Below, in pieces: positions 1 through 11,732 of a DNA stretch of 64,000 bases. The stretch is from Phytophthora quininea (taxonomy: Eukaryota > Oomycota > Peronosporomycetes > Peronosporales > Peronosporaceae): contig JAAVTG010000551.1 of the NCBI GenBank assembly GCA_011947345.1, forward strand, positions 186,001 through 250,000, given 5' to 3'. Within the stretch, counting starts at the first letter, position 1; every line of letters begins with the position of its first letter. The notes beneath the pieces were generated by a model, which ran no database searches, was not told the DNA's origin, and saw nothing but the letters and a program-made list of their open reading frames with translations. A program made the translations under genes and the position numbers.

Positions 1-149
1 TCTAAAGTAATAAAGGCGAAGACAAACCGTCCCAGTGCCAACTCGGCGCGATTTCGCAATGTGCGTACTATTCAGATCCGATCTACTGACAATGCACTGC
101 CCGATTATTGAAATCGTAGAACGGCTTCTGGACAACTTTAAAAGCGAAC

Positions 150-3100
150 TCAGTCGATCACAGGGTTCGAAGATGAAAGCGCCCTTGGTCGGAACAGTGC
201 ATCAGCATACCTCGTCGGGGATTCCCGAGCTCCTTTCACTGGAGCTCTTGGTATTTGGAACAATCGACTTCGAGAAGATGGATTCAGTAACGACGCGTCG
301 TATTCGCGTGCCAACTCCGCAAGCGACTGCATTGATCGACTGTGCCTGCGCTGGAAACCCTCCCGATGCGGATGCTGCGCTACCTGTCTTTGGGTAGAAT
401 GCGATGGTGTCGGGCTCTGTCGTGGTAATTTTTCTTGGAACAGCTTCGTCGTCGAAGCAGCTTTATGAAGCTGCTGAGGCCGACGTTGCTGTTTCAGTTG
501 GATTGAAGGTAGATGTGACGCGGAAGTTGTTGCGTGAGCACGAAAGAGTTGGTCGGCGTAGTGAGTCGGTGACACTGGTTGGTCTTGGGAATCTTGAGAG
601 ACTGCCGACCTCAATCCCACCAGGGACCCCATTCGCTGCAGCAGCCTCGGCCGCGTTCCCATTGCGGTAGATAAGGGAGTATTCGGCGTGTCCGCACCAG
701 GTGCAGGACGTTTTCGGGTTGCTTGCGCAGCTTCCGATGGCTCGATTGTTGCTCGTTGGGCTTGTAGCAGCTTGAAGCTGCCATGCAATTCTTTCACGAC
801 CTGCAAAATGGCGACTTCACGTTCTTCAACTTGGCGCAGACGTTCTTGCCAGGACAACGTTTGCTTACTTTGAGGGTCGTCTTGGTGGTGGTCACTAGGC
901 ACGCGTGGAGAATTGCTACACATGGACTTCGACGTGGAGTCACCAGTAAACTCTGACGAAGCTGCTTGGTGGTGCTGGTTGGAATTGTTCTCGACGATCT
1001 CGGGCTGTTCGCGCTGGTGACGCCAACGCTCACGCATTTCAATTAACTGTTCCCGAACGTCGCCACCAATGCCGAATTTCAAAGTGGGATCCTTCATTTC
1101 GACATTGATTGCCAGGTAAACCCGCTCGGCTGCTTGGCGAGGTGTCAGCGATTGCGGAAGCAGCGGAGGGGTCCTACCCAATCTCAAGCACGCCTCGGCA
1201 ATTGCCGTGGGGCTATACACGTTTCGTACCATCTCGAGCAATGGGCAGCGATGCTGATTTTCCAAATAGTTTTCCATATACGATGTGAGCATGTTCACGA
1301 CGACGCTCTGTCGATCGTTTGGGTACTTCGCGAGGAGACTCTGAAAGGTGTCTCTGGAGAGAACGCACATTTCTACGTGTGTGATCGCCCGCACATTGGT
1401 CGCTCGTGGGTAATTCATGAGCAGCGCAAGATCACCAAACGCTTGGCCTCGCGTAATCAAACTGAGTCGTACTTTCGCGTTCCGTCGACCGCCGTTCCTG
1501 TAGTACTGGTGCTGGGTAGCGTCCAGTTCATACGCAGACTGTCGGTGGCCGGTATTGATGCCTCCGAAATGTGTGTTCCCAGCGAGTCCACTTAGTACGG
1601 TGCCCGTCACGTTTTCAAATTGATGAGCTTCGCAGCTGAGCTCGCAATAGCCTCGATTCACCATGTAGAACGTATCGTCGATTTCCCCTGCCGCATGATG
1701 AAATCTTCCGGCAGATATACTCGCACGTCGAGACACAGCATCAGCTGCTTCTGGAAATTAGGCGTACACTCCTGCCAGAACGGCACGCACATGACGAGTT
1801 GCATGTACTTGAAGAGTACAACTTCGAGCTCAAGAGTGTGAGATAGCTCTTTAGAAAACTGGATGATCTCGCCGTCCAGACGCTCGTACTCATGCCATAA
1901 GTGTTCGTAGTACTTGTGGATGCGCTCACGCAGTGGCAAAGGAAGTTGGAGCTTAGCGGTCATTGCAACAACAGCCTCCATTTTGTCGCGGTAGTCAGTT
2001 GCACTTGAATTGAAGTTGGACACGAGCATGGCGACATGGCCGAAGACCAGTGCGAGTACTAAAGACCCCAGGAGAGAAGACAACGTCGCGAACAGGCTTT
2101 GGCTAGCAGTGTCAGTGGTCAAGCCTTGCCCTTGTAGTAACAGCAGCCCCGCGTAAAAATTCGTCAAGTATCGCTCACTCCATGTCGACGCGTGTAGCTC
2201 TCCCAGATCGTCGAGCAGCGCCGTCCAGATGCAAGCTATGTAGTGCACAATAACAATAACCCCACGACTACTCCGATGACTCGAAGGAGGAGGGAGTAGC
2301 GCGAGTAGGATAGCCAAGCCCAGAAGCCATGTCGGCTTCCTGACTGGCTCAAGCGCGTAAGCCAAACCACTCGTACCGTGCTCACTCCACGTGCTAGCCG
2401 CTCAGCACTTAGTAAGCCCAGCGCTGTATGCAACCAGGCGCCATTGACTTTTGCAGTGCAGGCGCGGACGATTATCAAAATCGCGAGAACCGCGTCGAAC
2501 AGGAAGCTGCTCGTGACGTATCGCCAGGCGATGGCGCGATGAGAGTCCACCACAACTCCGGTCTTCGTCACGAAACTTGTGTGCAACGTAATAGTCATGT
2601 CGAGAGCTAACAGCACCCCCACGGGTACGTCTAGCCGAAAGACCGCTTTTTCGGTGGGAAACGCAAACCCCAACGGGAACAAGACGAGGTACAACGCTGT
2701 CGTCGCCGCAACCACCAGGTAGCGGGCTTGTGAAAAACTTGAAAAGGGTGAAATGGGCGTCGTCAGTCGAGATTTCCAGGCGTAAAGTGCGTCTCGACGT
2801 GTTTGTTCATTGTCGAATTCGAAGTCGTCCAAGACCTGGGACCCAGGAGGCGCGTGATCTGGTGGCTGCAAGTCGACCGTCGAGTTTGAACTCGAGCGAC
2901 GTGGAGGAGCCACCAAGTCTGTCCAACTGGCAAAAGCGCTGGCGCGTCCATCAACCCCTTGCTGGACGGAATGAGTATTCGCTTGCCGTCTGACTGTTGA
3001 GACGGCGTGCGCTGCAGTTGCCGGATCTGGAACCGGATCACCATTTCTTCGTACGGGGTCTCCTTCTCGACGACCATCGAGGTGATGCTGTCATCACCCG

Positions 3101-3436
3101 TTGTAGCTTGCACTTTTCCGGCCGATCCAGTTCGATTCAACCCCGTGAGCTTCGGACTCAGCGATCTGGCAAGGTGGGGAGTCCGCGTTGGGTGGAACTT
3201 CGTAGTAGTAGTCTAGTCACTGGTGCCGAGGCCTCGGCGAGCCCTTCTGTCGTCCCTTCTTGAATCGGTAACACTGGCCCGTGGGCTGAGTGCCTCCGCG
3301 CTATGACCTTGGACGATCGCTTTAGCACGATAGACGGCGGAGTTTCGAGGTGGTGCCTTTGACCTGCTGCCGGTGCTTCGCCTTGAGCAACTGGACTTTG
3401 GTAGGACGCGTGGGATGTGGCTTCGTCGTCGTCCAT
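150..3436 (-). CDS. CNG-type cation channel with cyclic-nucleotide-binding domain (frame-broken)
   Basis: Plasma-membrane cation channel of the voltage-gated/cyclic-nucleotide-gated superfamily. Five overlapping frames read in order: an N-terminal cytosolic stretch from the ATG at 3436, S1-S4 (about 2300-2800), S5-pore-S6 and C-linker (1690-2290), the cNMP-binding domain (about 1250-1700), and a long Ser/Gln-rich tail that stops at 150. The pore reads LQGQGLTTDT, like the GQ-type filter of plant CNGCs and unlike the GYG filter of potassium channels, so a non-selective cation channel is likelier. The phosphate-binding cassette is recognisable (FGDLALL then PRAT). All four frame breaks fall on runs one base short: 3176-3179, 2955-2958, 2260-2263 and 1685-1688 (G4 on the coding strand at the last three, C4 at the first). 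With these read as five, the gene encodes about 1,096 residues. It stands alone, with no visible operon-like neighbour. Ligand and selectivity are inferred from family only. Confidence 0.85.
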
Positions 3437-4576
3437 GCTGCTGTCGGGTTCGCGTCGAAAAAGCGGCTCGCGTGTGATTGTGCTGGATGCTGGGCCGTGG
3501 TTGGTCTCAGAGTGACCACCACGAACAAGGGTGTTCGCTTTTCGTGCTGCTATTGCATTTATAGCGGGTGTTTTGACTTCGCATCTGGCTAACGGAAACT
3601 CCTGCCGTGTAACACTGAACTACAACTAATCTGCAAGAGAAGAAAGATAAGTAGATCAACCAGTTAAAGGATAACCGTTGTTCGTGGTCTACAAGAGCTG
3701 CCATACAAGGCATAAAGCGTGTTTCCATGCTTTGGCTACCCGATCGCGATCCTAGTGGTGGGCATGAAGCGGCCCTGATTGTTCACACTTCCCCGCCCCA
3801 GCATCTTGGCTGGTATTTGGTGCAATTCCTTGTAACGTAGTTGCTGGAGGATAACGGACGACTGTGACGTGCTCACGAATTGGGAGCTGGAACTCCTGTA
3901 AGCCAACGTATATTTGATAGTTATTTGCCGCCCTTGGAGCAAATTGCAAGGTGAAGTTTCTAAACTAACTCGTAGTCGCTCTCGCGGACCACTAAGCCGT
4001 CCAGGGAAGCTGTTGCTGTTCCAGTTGCTCAAGCTAGGGCCATACTCTCCTACTATTGAGAGCGTATTCTCTGTCTACAGGACACAACGACGGCGAACTG
4101 CATTGTCGACGAATCGCGAACCAGACACTACCATGTATTAATACACCTGAAACGAACTAAAACTTGGATGGACTTTACAGGGTTTTCACAGAACATCACT
4201 TGACTGTAGATGAATTCCTACTGGTAGTTTGACTCAATATGCTCAACATCCCTTTGAGGCTGACGCGGGTCGCCCGTGAAAGGCGGCCATCTACGGCGCT
4301 TCAAGGCGGCAGCAACGCGCAACTACGATCGATTCTAGGATGGCTTACTGGTGCAGTTTTGGTTCACTAGACTACAATGTATCTACGGATTGGTCTTGCG
4401 ATTGCAGCATGAACGAAGGAACTATAATACGACCACTTTTCAACGTCAGTACTAGCTGCGATCGAGCACCAAACCTGGTGATCATGGCGTGGGGGTTCAA
4501 ACAGCAATGTATTGTAGCAAAAGTGCGTTGTAGCATCGGCTTATGAACCACGCTTAGGAGCGAGTGCCCCAAAAGC
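3437..4576. other. intergenic stretch, nothing recognised
   Basis: Short ORFs on both strands lack recognisable domains. The stretch separates the channel gene from the 3' end of the first DIRS-like element. The terminal sequences of that element probably lie near 4.2-4.58 kb, but I could not delimit them. Confidence 0.4.
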
Positions 4577-5723
4577 TCATCGCCGAGGCACAGATTGCTG
4601 CGAGATGATTGAATCCTCGAAGGCCATTCGTGTTGCAAGATATCGGCCTGACTCGTTTGTGTATGATGTGTATCGCTGGTATGAGTCAGACTTCCACCTT
4701 CCGTGTAGCATTACCGCGGTGCTGTCCACGCCTGCTGAAAGCAAGGCGGTTGCACCTCCGCGTCGTAAGGAATGACACGAGAAGAGCGTGGCGTCTTCTC
4801 CTGTTGCTTTGGTTGCGGCTTGTAGCACTTTGGACATGGTTTCGGTGGACAGCATTGTCGCCGCCTTGATTGAGCAGAATGGGTCTTCAGGCTGCAGTTG
4901 CAAGCTCTTTGCGTTCTCCACAAGCAGCCGTCCCGCAAATACTGGACAAAGATTTGGATGACCTGAACGGGAAAGTACTCGTGTCGTTCCATGTCCTTGT
5001 TGGTCATCCTTCTGCCCTCGCAGCGAGATTTCCACGATTGCCGCTGTTTGTGGGCTTGATGTCATAAATCCAAGTTCGTCTCGGAAGACCAAGTCGCGAA
5101 CTTGCAGAGTGTAGATAGGTCTTCGGCCTTTTACCGCTAGATATTCTGCGCTTCGGAGTAGAAAAATAAGCCTAGTAGCGCAGCCCCTGCGAGAACGCGA
5201 TGCTGGGGTTGTTGGAAGTCGAGGTGGCGGATGATCCACTGAAGCATTCTTCTTGTGACGGTACCTCGTCGTCTCGTAGTTGGACTTGTTCGACGCATTC
5301 CGGCAATTGCGAGGGCATGGTTTGGTCGCAGTCGAGGTTCGAATCCGGCAAACGCCCGATGATACCAGCTGATATGGCATAGCTTAGATTGAATGGTGTT
5401 TGCAGAGGCTGTACCGTGTTGATTTCCTCCGGTCCAGCAATGAATGGCGAAGATAACCAGTGATAAGGATTGCGTGTTTGGGTCGTGTTGTGGGAGCCAC
5501 CTTGACACTCCGAGGCGCGTACAAAATGTTTCCCACTGCTGCCAGGTTCCTTTGTATTGACGTCGAGATGATTCAGCGAGGGAGCACTGCTGAAGGCGGA
5601 CCATCTCGCCGAGTAAATCTTGTGTATAGCGTCGGAAATTGGTGTTTGCGTCCAAGCTTTGGTTAGTACTCGCCAATTCGTTAGTCGAGGTTCGTCCCAC
5701 GCACGAGATCTCAGATCTGCCAT
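4577..5723 (-). CDS. DIRS-like retrotransposon tyrosine recombinase (element 1)
   Basis: Integrase of a tyrosine-recombinase retrotransposon; it would insert the circular cDNA by site-specific strand exchange. An N-terminal SAM-like core-binding region (from about 5700 down to 5250) is followed by the catalytic domain. That domain shows HSLRRGG, then HGRW and a YQRYT tail containing the presumed nucleophilic tyrosine. The two parts sit in frames offset by one base. The break coincides with a T-run on the coding strand (A5 at 5162-5166 on the plus strand); one more base makes the frame continuous through LLRSAEYLAV. It overlaps the end of the RNase H coding region at 5724-6053, the order usual for DIRS-like pol genes. 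Confidence 0.8.
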
Positions 5724-6053
5724 CGTGTTTACTGCGCCGGGTAAATGTTTAGCGGAAACATGTAAAGCCCACTGGCTTCGATGGCACCCAACACTCGATT
5801 CAGCTCCTGTGCCATAGGCTCACGGCTATTGAGATTGTAGCACCAGGCTACTGCTGATCGATTATCAATCCAGCAGCGTACGTGCGTCACTTCTGTAGTA
5901 GCGCGGCGACACCACTCGCGACCCCAGTATAGAAGTGCAAATACAGCACCAAGTTGTTCCCTGATATTGATCGAAAATCTGCATTGCCGAATGAGATGGC
6001 GTTCGTCATCGTCAAACGCAACACGAATATACTCGCGTCGTGCTGGATGGAGT
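5724..6053 (-). pseudogene. DIRS-like element 1 RNase H, 3' half
   Basis: Translation on the minus strand shows the end of a DIRS-type RNase H domain: REYIRVAFDDDE, FSINIREQ, CWIDNRSAVAW and, next to the recombinase start, NTMADLRSRAW. The 5' half of the same domain is at 11302-11732, ending in DASDSGLCAL. The two halves were separated by hAT and MULE insertions. Joining the flanks across both insertions restores a continuous reading at the insertion point. Confidence 0.8.
6046..6053. repeat. hAT target-site duplication, left copy
   Basis: The octamer gatggagt directly precedes the CAGGGCTGCC terminus of the hAT element. It recurs exactly at 8181-8188, after the opposite terminus. Eight-base duplications are the hAT hallmark. 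Confidence 0.93.
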
Positions 6054-8180
6054 CAGGGCTGCCGATAATGGCATGTTTTTCTAGCAAGAACGACAACACT
6101 AGATAAATAATGGTAGGCAGCCAGCAGAATCATCTACATAAATAATGGCATGTAGAAGGTTTAACACATACATAATGGCTTATGATGGTGGTTAACTTCG
6201 GAGACTATCAATGGTACCTACGTCCCAGTAGCTTGCGTTCTGACGGAGAAAGAGGATCTGCTCGAGCGTCGCTGGTTGAAGGCTGTTGCGTTCTTGCCCA
6301 AATGTCGTCCGGGCAATACTAAAGAACCTCTCCACGATGTTCGACGTCGGAGGGATACTACGGATCAGCACGTACTTCTGCTCTTGTTGCGCCAGCTTCC
6401 TGCGCTTTTGAAGGCGCTCGACGAACGACGAGCTCTCTTCGTCGTCCGATTCGGGCGCGGCTGCAGCACTTGCAGCGAAAGGCTGGAGTACTGCCTTCTC
6501 CGTTCTTGTCAGGCGGTTAGAGTTGCCTCGCAAGACACGGACACAGCCCGACTCAAAGTCCGGGCTGTGGACAATGTCAGCTCGTGGCGCTGTATGATAG
6601 ATATCGTTAGTTTTCACAGCGTAGTTAGCAGAATGTGTAACTTACCAAGGTAATGCGCGTACTGCGGCTTCATAGCGATGAGACCGTCGAACCATTCGCG
6701 CACGTCTAAGAGATCAGCGCTGCCTTGAAGAGCCTTCGATACGGATTCGACATTGGCGAGCTCCTTCAGCAGCTTGCGCAGGCGGCGGTTGCACGCCGGA
6801 CCAGGAAGAAGCTCAGCGACGTCATCGTCATCTTTATCGAGGTGCTCGAGAAGCTTGAAGTAACGGTGCAACATTGCAAACGTTGAACTCCATCGTGTGT
6901 CCTGCCGAATTACCGGGCGGAGACTTGTTTTAAGCCTAAGAATTATCATAAAACACCTCACATTATCCTTATTAGTAGGAATTATAGATAAAACCACAGA
7001 ATAACAACATGGGTACCTCAGTTTAGCCGACTGCGTCAGCGTCCGAAGCTTGATCATTAGCCCGTGAACTGCGGCAAGATCAGCCTCGTGACTTTGAAGA
7101 TCTTGCTGGACCGCCCGATTAAGTCGGTGCGAAGCGCACCCGATTAAGGGAACGCCGATGAGCGAAGCTAAGCGCTGATTAACGCTGCAATTATCACCCA
7201 CAACAAATAGACACTGGTCAATCTGTTTCCCAAAATCCCTCGGCAGCATATCCGCTAGAAACTCTCTGTGCGCGAGGGCAGAGAGACCGTCATCAACCTC
7301 ATTCATCAGAGGAGCCATGCAGATCAAGGGAGTCTTCACCTTGCCACCAACCTCGTAGCAGGCGAAGACTCCAAGATAGTGCTCAGACATATGGGTCCAT
7401 CCATCTAGAATGAGCCCAAATTGGTCCGGCATCTCAGAGGCGATTGACCTCTCCACTGCCACAGACACGCCTTCAAGCGCAGCGCGTAGCGTCTCGACGC
7501 ATACCGGATCGAGTGTCGTATAGCTAAGATCAATAATAAACAGTTAGAAATAATTCTTTGTTAAATTGTAGTCGCTTTTCTTACCGTCTTGTCGCTCTAT
7601 TCTCACAAAAGTGAGAGGTAGATTGCTCGTAACGACCCACATGAGCCAGCCGTACAGGTTTTGCGAAGACCGCGACACGTAACTGAGTAGCGAGCCGGTT
7701 TCAGATGTCGTGGCCTCTAGCATCTCGGCCTCAAAGTTGGGATGCTCATGTCTAACGTGCTGCATGAGGTTAGCACGCCCGTTTCGACGGGTCTGCTTTC
7801 TAACCGTGCCGCAACGACATCGGAAATATTCGAGAATAATCTCGTCGAAGTCATCGCGGCACGGCTGGAAATAAAACCCAGTGACTTGAGCTGACGTGAA
7901 CCTTGGTCTGGCGGTGATCGCCATGGCTGGTGTAGAGCAGTAGGGGCTTGTAAACGTGGGCGTGAATCGGGAAATGGAGAACAGCTACAGACAAAACACA
8001 CTCCAGTAAATGGTTGGTTCTGCGGGGGTCATAATTTTGCTGTGCACCTTGCATACATTATTCTTTTAGCTAGGATTGCCACATACATTATGACATTGTA
8101 TGGTCCATCGCTAAAACATACATTTATGTATGATATGTATGGCCATTATTATTATTGCCATGCTATTTTCGGCAGCCCTG
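6054..8180 (-). mobile_element. hAT DNA transposon, apparently complete
   Basis: A 2.1-kb element bounded by imperfect terminal inverted repeats starting CAGGGCTGCCGA (left end at 6054; right end the complement of TTCGGCAGCCCTG ending at 8180), inside 8-bp target duplications. Subterminal zones carry several copies, in opposite orientation at the two ends, of an ATACATAATGGC-like motif, which may be transposase-binding sites. It carries one transposase gene on the minus strand. It sits inside the RNase H region of DIRS-like element 1, directly beside the MULE insertion. Confidence 0.92.
6192..7924 (-). CDS. hAT-family transposase (four exons)
   Basis: Cut-and-paste transposase. The ATG at 7924 begins a BED-type zinc-finger region (FRCRCGTVRKQTRRNG, then HVRHEHP). 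The central catalytic part contains FGLILDGWTH and CASHRLNRAVQQ. The C-terminal hAT dimerisation segment shows SNIVERFFS and ends at 6192. Exons are 7924-7585, 7523-7017, 6935-6646 and 6589-6192. The three introns (61, 81 and 56 nt) all have GT/AG ends; the middle one contains CTACTAAT before its acceptor. The phase across the first intron fits only if a T-run in exon 1 (A4 at 7607-7610 on the plus strand) has lost one base. Otherwise the gene looks intact, so the element may be recently active. Confidence 0.88.
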
Positions 8181-8188
8181 GATGGAGT
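8181..8188. repeat. hAT target-site duplication, right copy
   Basis: Exact copy of gatggagt at 6046-6053. It overlaps the left 9-bp duplication of the adjacent MULE (8183-8191), so the two elements used overlapping target sites. Confidence 0.93.
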
Positions 8189-8191
8189 GCG
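8183..8191. repeat. MULE target-site duplication, left copy
   Basis: The nonamer tggagtgcg precedes the MULE left end and is repeated exactly at 11302-11310 after its right end. Nine bases is the usual duplication length for Mutator-like elements. Confidence 0.85.
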
Positions 8192-8471
8192 GAAAAACAC
8201 TATATGGGTCACCGGCGGGTCTGGCCGCACTCAGGGTCTTGCTGTTTTCCGAGACCCAAACGTGACCATCAAAGTACACACTTGTTTTAGTGATCACATA
8301 CAGACCCTACAAAAATTGTTCAAAAACCTCCATTTTTGGATGAATGAAAAAGTTGTATATATTAAAGAATGAAGGTTTAACTACCCTGCTTTATCAAGTT
8401 TGGAGTCGAGCATGTCTTGTAGTTCTTGTTGTCAATCGCCGGTTGCTTGCAGCTGCTGAGCAGGTTTTAGC

Positions 8472-10265
8472 TCAAGGCCGAGAATTTCTCGTCGTGCGCC
8501 TTATCAGTCTTTGAGGTCGCCGGATGGTTACTCTTTCAGTAGTTTGTCGGGCACGAGCTCTGTTTGCTGGTCTTACAGACGCAGCTCGCCCCGGTCTGCC
8601 TCTTGCCGATGGTCTCCCACGTGTCGCTTGAGCTCTTCGTCTTCGGGTTGGAACAACGTCAACAGGTGCTGGTAATTGGATAGCATCGTGAGGTGGGGCT
8701 GTTGCTCTGCGGTTCGTGATATCAGTTAACAGCTGGACATAACGTTGAGAGAGCATGTCGATAGTCCCGACGAAGGATGCGAGGTTGAGAAGGGCGGACG
8801 TGATCGCCGAGTTCAGCTCCCTGTTGAACCGTTCCAAAGGATTGTTAGTCCTGCACACAACCGAGAGGTCAATGCCGTGGATGTTCCACACATCTGCTGG
8901 AAAGCGCACCAGCCATGTGCGGCGGAAATAGTTCCAAAACTGAGTCCATCATGTCGTGGAGTACGCGATCCCACGACTCGAGCACCGGAGGCGGATCTGT
9001 CGCTCAACATAGACCAGTCCGTGAGGGTCAATGTCACCCGGGGAATGACAGTCAGCATGTCTAGCATTCCGACCTCCATGGCGATGCTTACTTCTGGAGC
9101 GGGTATGTGCAGTGCGATCATCCGGCGGCGGGTGGCTTGCTTAAAATGAAAATGACAACCCACCACGCGAGTATCTGGAAACACGATACCGACGGCATCG
9201 ATCAGCGCTTGCTCAAAATCGACGACCACTTGTGCCGGGCGCAAGTTCTGACCGGTTGAATCGTTAACAAATTCGGAGGAGCCTGGTGTAAATGTTGGCA
9301 GTTCGTCCGGTCGTTAGCGCGTAGAACACCGGAACGAACACGCGGCTTGCAGGATCATTCACCATCACAATGACACATTGGTGGAAGTGATGAGGCACGC
9401 TCCTGAATGTGCCGTCAATGAAAAGTTGAAGTCCGGGATATCTGAGAATCTCCAGTAGTCTTGGGTGAGCCCACCCAATAAGTCTGAAGAGATCCGTTGT
9501 CGTAGAAGGTGTGCTGGAACTGAAAGAACGTGAGTTGGGTTCCCGAGACCAGGCTGAGATTGGGCACTTCAACCACTCCGTGTATATCACCACCGAAATG
9601 TTGACGACGAACTCGATACATCCGCGCAATCACCTGATCACGCGTTAGTCCTTGGATCACCACGTCATTGACCGGCTGGAAAAACTGCTGATTGACGGTA
9701 TCCCAGATACGCTGCGCGGTTAAAGCCAAGTTTAAAGTTGCCAAGCGGTCAACTTCAGCCCCATTCACTCCGATACATTCACAAGTCGCCGCGGAATCTC
9801 GACGTCGGCTCGGCATGTATGCGGGGTGAAGTTGATGTACCGCTGCAGCCTAAAGTCGTAATCGACTTTTCCTCTGCATCCCGTTCGTCGATACACACTG
9901 CAGTGATACGACCACTTCTTGGATGATACGCGTGCACGAGTGTACGCGTAACCATCGACTTGGATCACGGTCGCGTGCACCGGGGTATCTTCATGCTCAG
10001 AACTGTCGCTGTCTTCAGACGAACTTGAATCGGAGCTGTCGCTTGCATCGGAGGTACTTGTTGACTCGAGTCCGCCAGTACAGGTTCTGGCATCTTCCAC
10101 CATCTCGTTGCCCGCGGTGTCGACACCAGTATCCCCTTCTATCACCGGAACAGGGCCAGTGACCTGATCTTCGTCTTCTTCAACTGGTGGATCACCGAAA
10201 TCCCAGTCTTCGTCGTAGTTGTCGCCCTCGTCAGATGTTCCGTCGTGCACGAACACCTCGGACAT
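8472..10265 (-). pseudogene. MULE transposase, frame-broken
   Basis: From the ATG at 10265 the product has an acidic N-terminus, then a FLYWCH-type zinc-finger region (YHCSVYRRTGCRGKVDYD followed by HTC). Next comes the MULE catalytic core: FIDGTFRSVPHHF, then VVDFEQAL, then GCHFHFKQA. A C-terminal NNPLERFNRELN block and a basic Arg-rich tail follow. Five frames are needed, so at least four indels are present. Unlike most host genes here, these breaks do not all fall in homopolymers, and true decay is likely. It would excise and insert the surrounding element if intact. Confidence 0.82.
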
Positions 10266-11301
10266 CGTAGAAACGTGAGCTGAAGTGAGTGGCTAGAAGG
10301 GCGTCGTATTGGAACTTTTGGAAGTGAGGTTCGAGTGGGGATTCCTAGGTTTTCTTATGGGATGCTGCAAACTAACGGAAACCTTAAAATACGCCAGTGC
10401 GACTGTGCAAATACGCTAGCGCGACTGTGCAAAATGAGAAATTGTCGTGCGTTCCTTGCGTAACTCGCGTAGGTAAATCTAAATAAAACCTTTGGGACTT
10501 GCAGGTTTTGAAACCTAACAACCTCAGCATCAATTGGTAACATTTCTATACAAAAGGAATGCTTATGGCCGATGAAAAGATTTTCCCAGTTGACATTTTC
10601 AGAAATTCCTAAGCGAAAAGGCCAGAGTTTCAGGAATATGACGACTAGTTGGATAATAAGGAACGATAATGTTTTTAGGGTCTCCCCGTTACATAGACCA
10701 CCTCCCTATGCCTGGACATGAAATGGTTCTGAAATTATCAGACTCCAGTTTTCTGTCCGGTACACGAATGTACACTGAGCATAGTAACGGTGATTTAAAT
10801 ATAACTAACATTGGGATATGGACCAGCTAGAGTAGGATGGTGATTACCGCTTTACCAGGCATCACAAAAGAGCTGGCTAAACTCTCCATTCCTCATCATC
10901 GCCTTTTCGCTGTCCGGGCTCCCGCCTTTCAAACCAAGTCAATAACTCAGAAGTAGCAAAATGACCTAGAAATGATCCTGTATTATGGTCATCCGTTTTG
11001 CTGCTATGAAAACACCAAAGCCGCTATGTTCTGTATTCCTAACAATTCCATACGTACGAATATGCCTATCCCCTTTATGCTTGTGTCGGATGAGACGCGC
11101 CAGAGTTATCTGTTTGCATTGATATCAAAGGTGATAGGTTTACCATAACTCTTTAATTTACTTACTATTTTATGATCCTACTTTGGGTCTCGCTATCCCT
11201 GAGTGATCCTCGAAAAAAACGCTGCTATTTTCTAAATGGCCTCGGATCGGGTCTCAAGACCCGAACGTGACCGGACCCGCCAGTGATAAAAAAAGGTTAC
11301 C
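10266..11301. other. MULE non-coding right arm
   Basis: AT-richer sequence between the transposase start and the right terminal repeat; no ORF with a recognisable domain. A CGGGTCT/AGACCCG palindrome lies near 11253-11268, just inside the right terminus. Confidence 0.6.
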
Positions 11302-11310
11302 TGGAGTGCG
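11302..11310. repeat. MULE target-site duplication, right copy
   Basis: Exact copy of tggagtgcg at 8183-8191. Sequence to its right resumes the RNase H frame of DIRS-like element 1. Confidence 0.85.
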
Positions 11311-11732
11311 CAAAGGCCAGAATCGCTGGCATCCATATACAAATGTACGTCCGGTGCAGGAAGCTTTCCAAAGAACTTGAGGGGGACACTGCGATGCTGA
11401 CCATACCGTAGAACGTGCTGAAACCACTGTAAATCAAGAAAAACGCTTTCGGAAATCGCGATCGTGCCCCAACGAGGAGCACACCTATGGAGAGTTGCAA
11501 TACGTTGGAACAGTGGTTTTGCCGAGTGGATACACGAGCACACATGGCGTAGAGATCCCAATAGTTTACACGGCTGTGTCCGTGTCGCCGACTTCCGTTG
11601 GAGCATGGCTTGTACGTGAAGAAGCAGTTTCGGGATCTTCTCCGCAGGCATCGATACACAACGTAGTTCAGTGTCCCAGTCCAAGCCTAGTGCCCGCATT
11701 TCCTCACGCGTCCAGTTCTTGAGAGGGGGCAA
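11302..11732 (-). pseudogene. DIRS-like element 1 RT thumb and RNase H, 5' half
   Basis: Minus-strand reading shows the connection region after the RT core (ALGLDWDT, then SLRHVCSCIHSAKPLFQRI) and the start of RNase H (VHLYMDASDSGLCAL). It breaks off at the MULE duplication and continues in the 8189-8191/6053-5724 flank. At its other end it abuts the 3' end of DIRS-like element 2 near 11735, so the upstream RT core of element 1 is missing or displaced. Confidence 0.78.

Larger units (their letters stand above)
8192..11301 (-). mobile_element. Mutator-like element (MULE) with FLYWCH-type transposase
   Basis: A 3.1-kb insertion inside DIRS-like element 1, delimited by 9-bp duplications. The two ends share an imperfect inverted repeat; the best-conserved part reads TCACCGGCGGGTCTGG at about 8208-8223 and TCACTGGCGGGTCCGG on the complement near 11288. 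The outermost bases are poorly matched, as expected of an old copy. The left end also forms a hairpin (GGTCAC..GGGTCT against AGACCC..GTGACC, about 8206-8268). It holds one broken transposase gene plus about 1 kb of non-coding DNA at 10266-11301. Confidence 0.8.

Noticed and set aside
5330..5345. tRNA box B (ggttcgaatcc)
   Set aside because: It lies inside the tyrosine-recombinase coding region, with no box A or cloverleaf around it.
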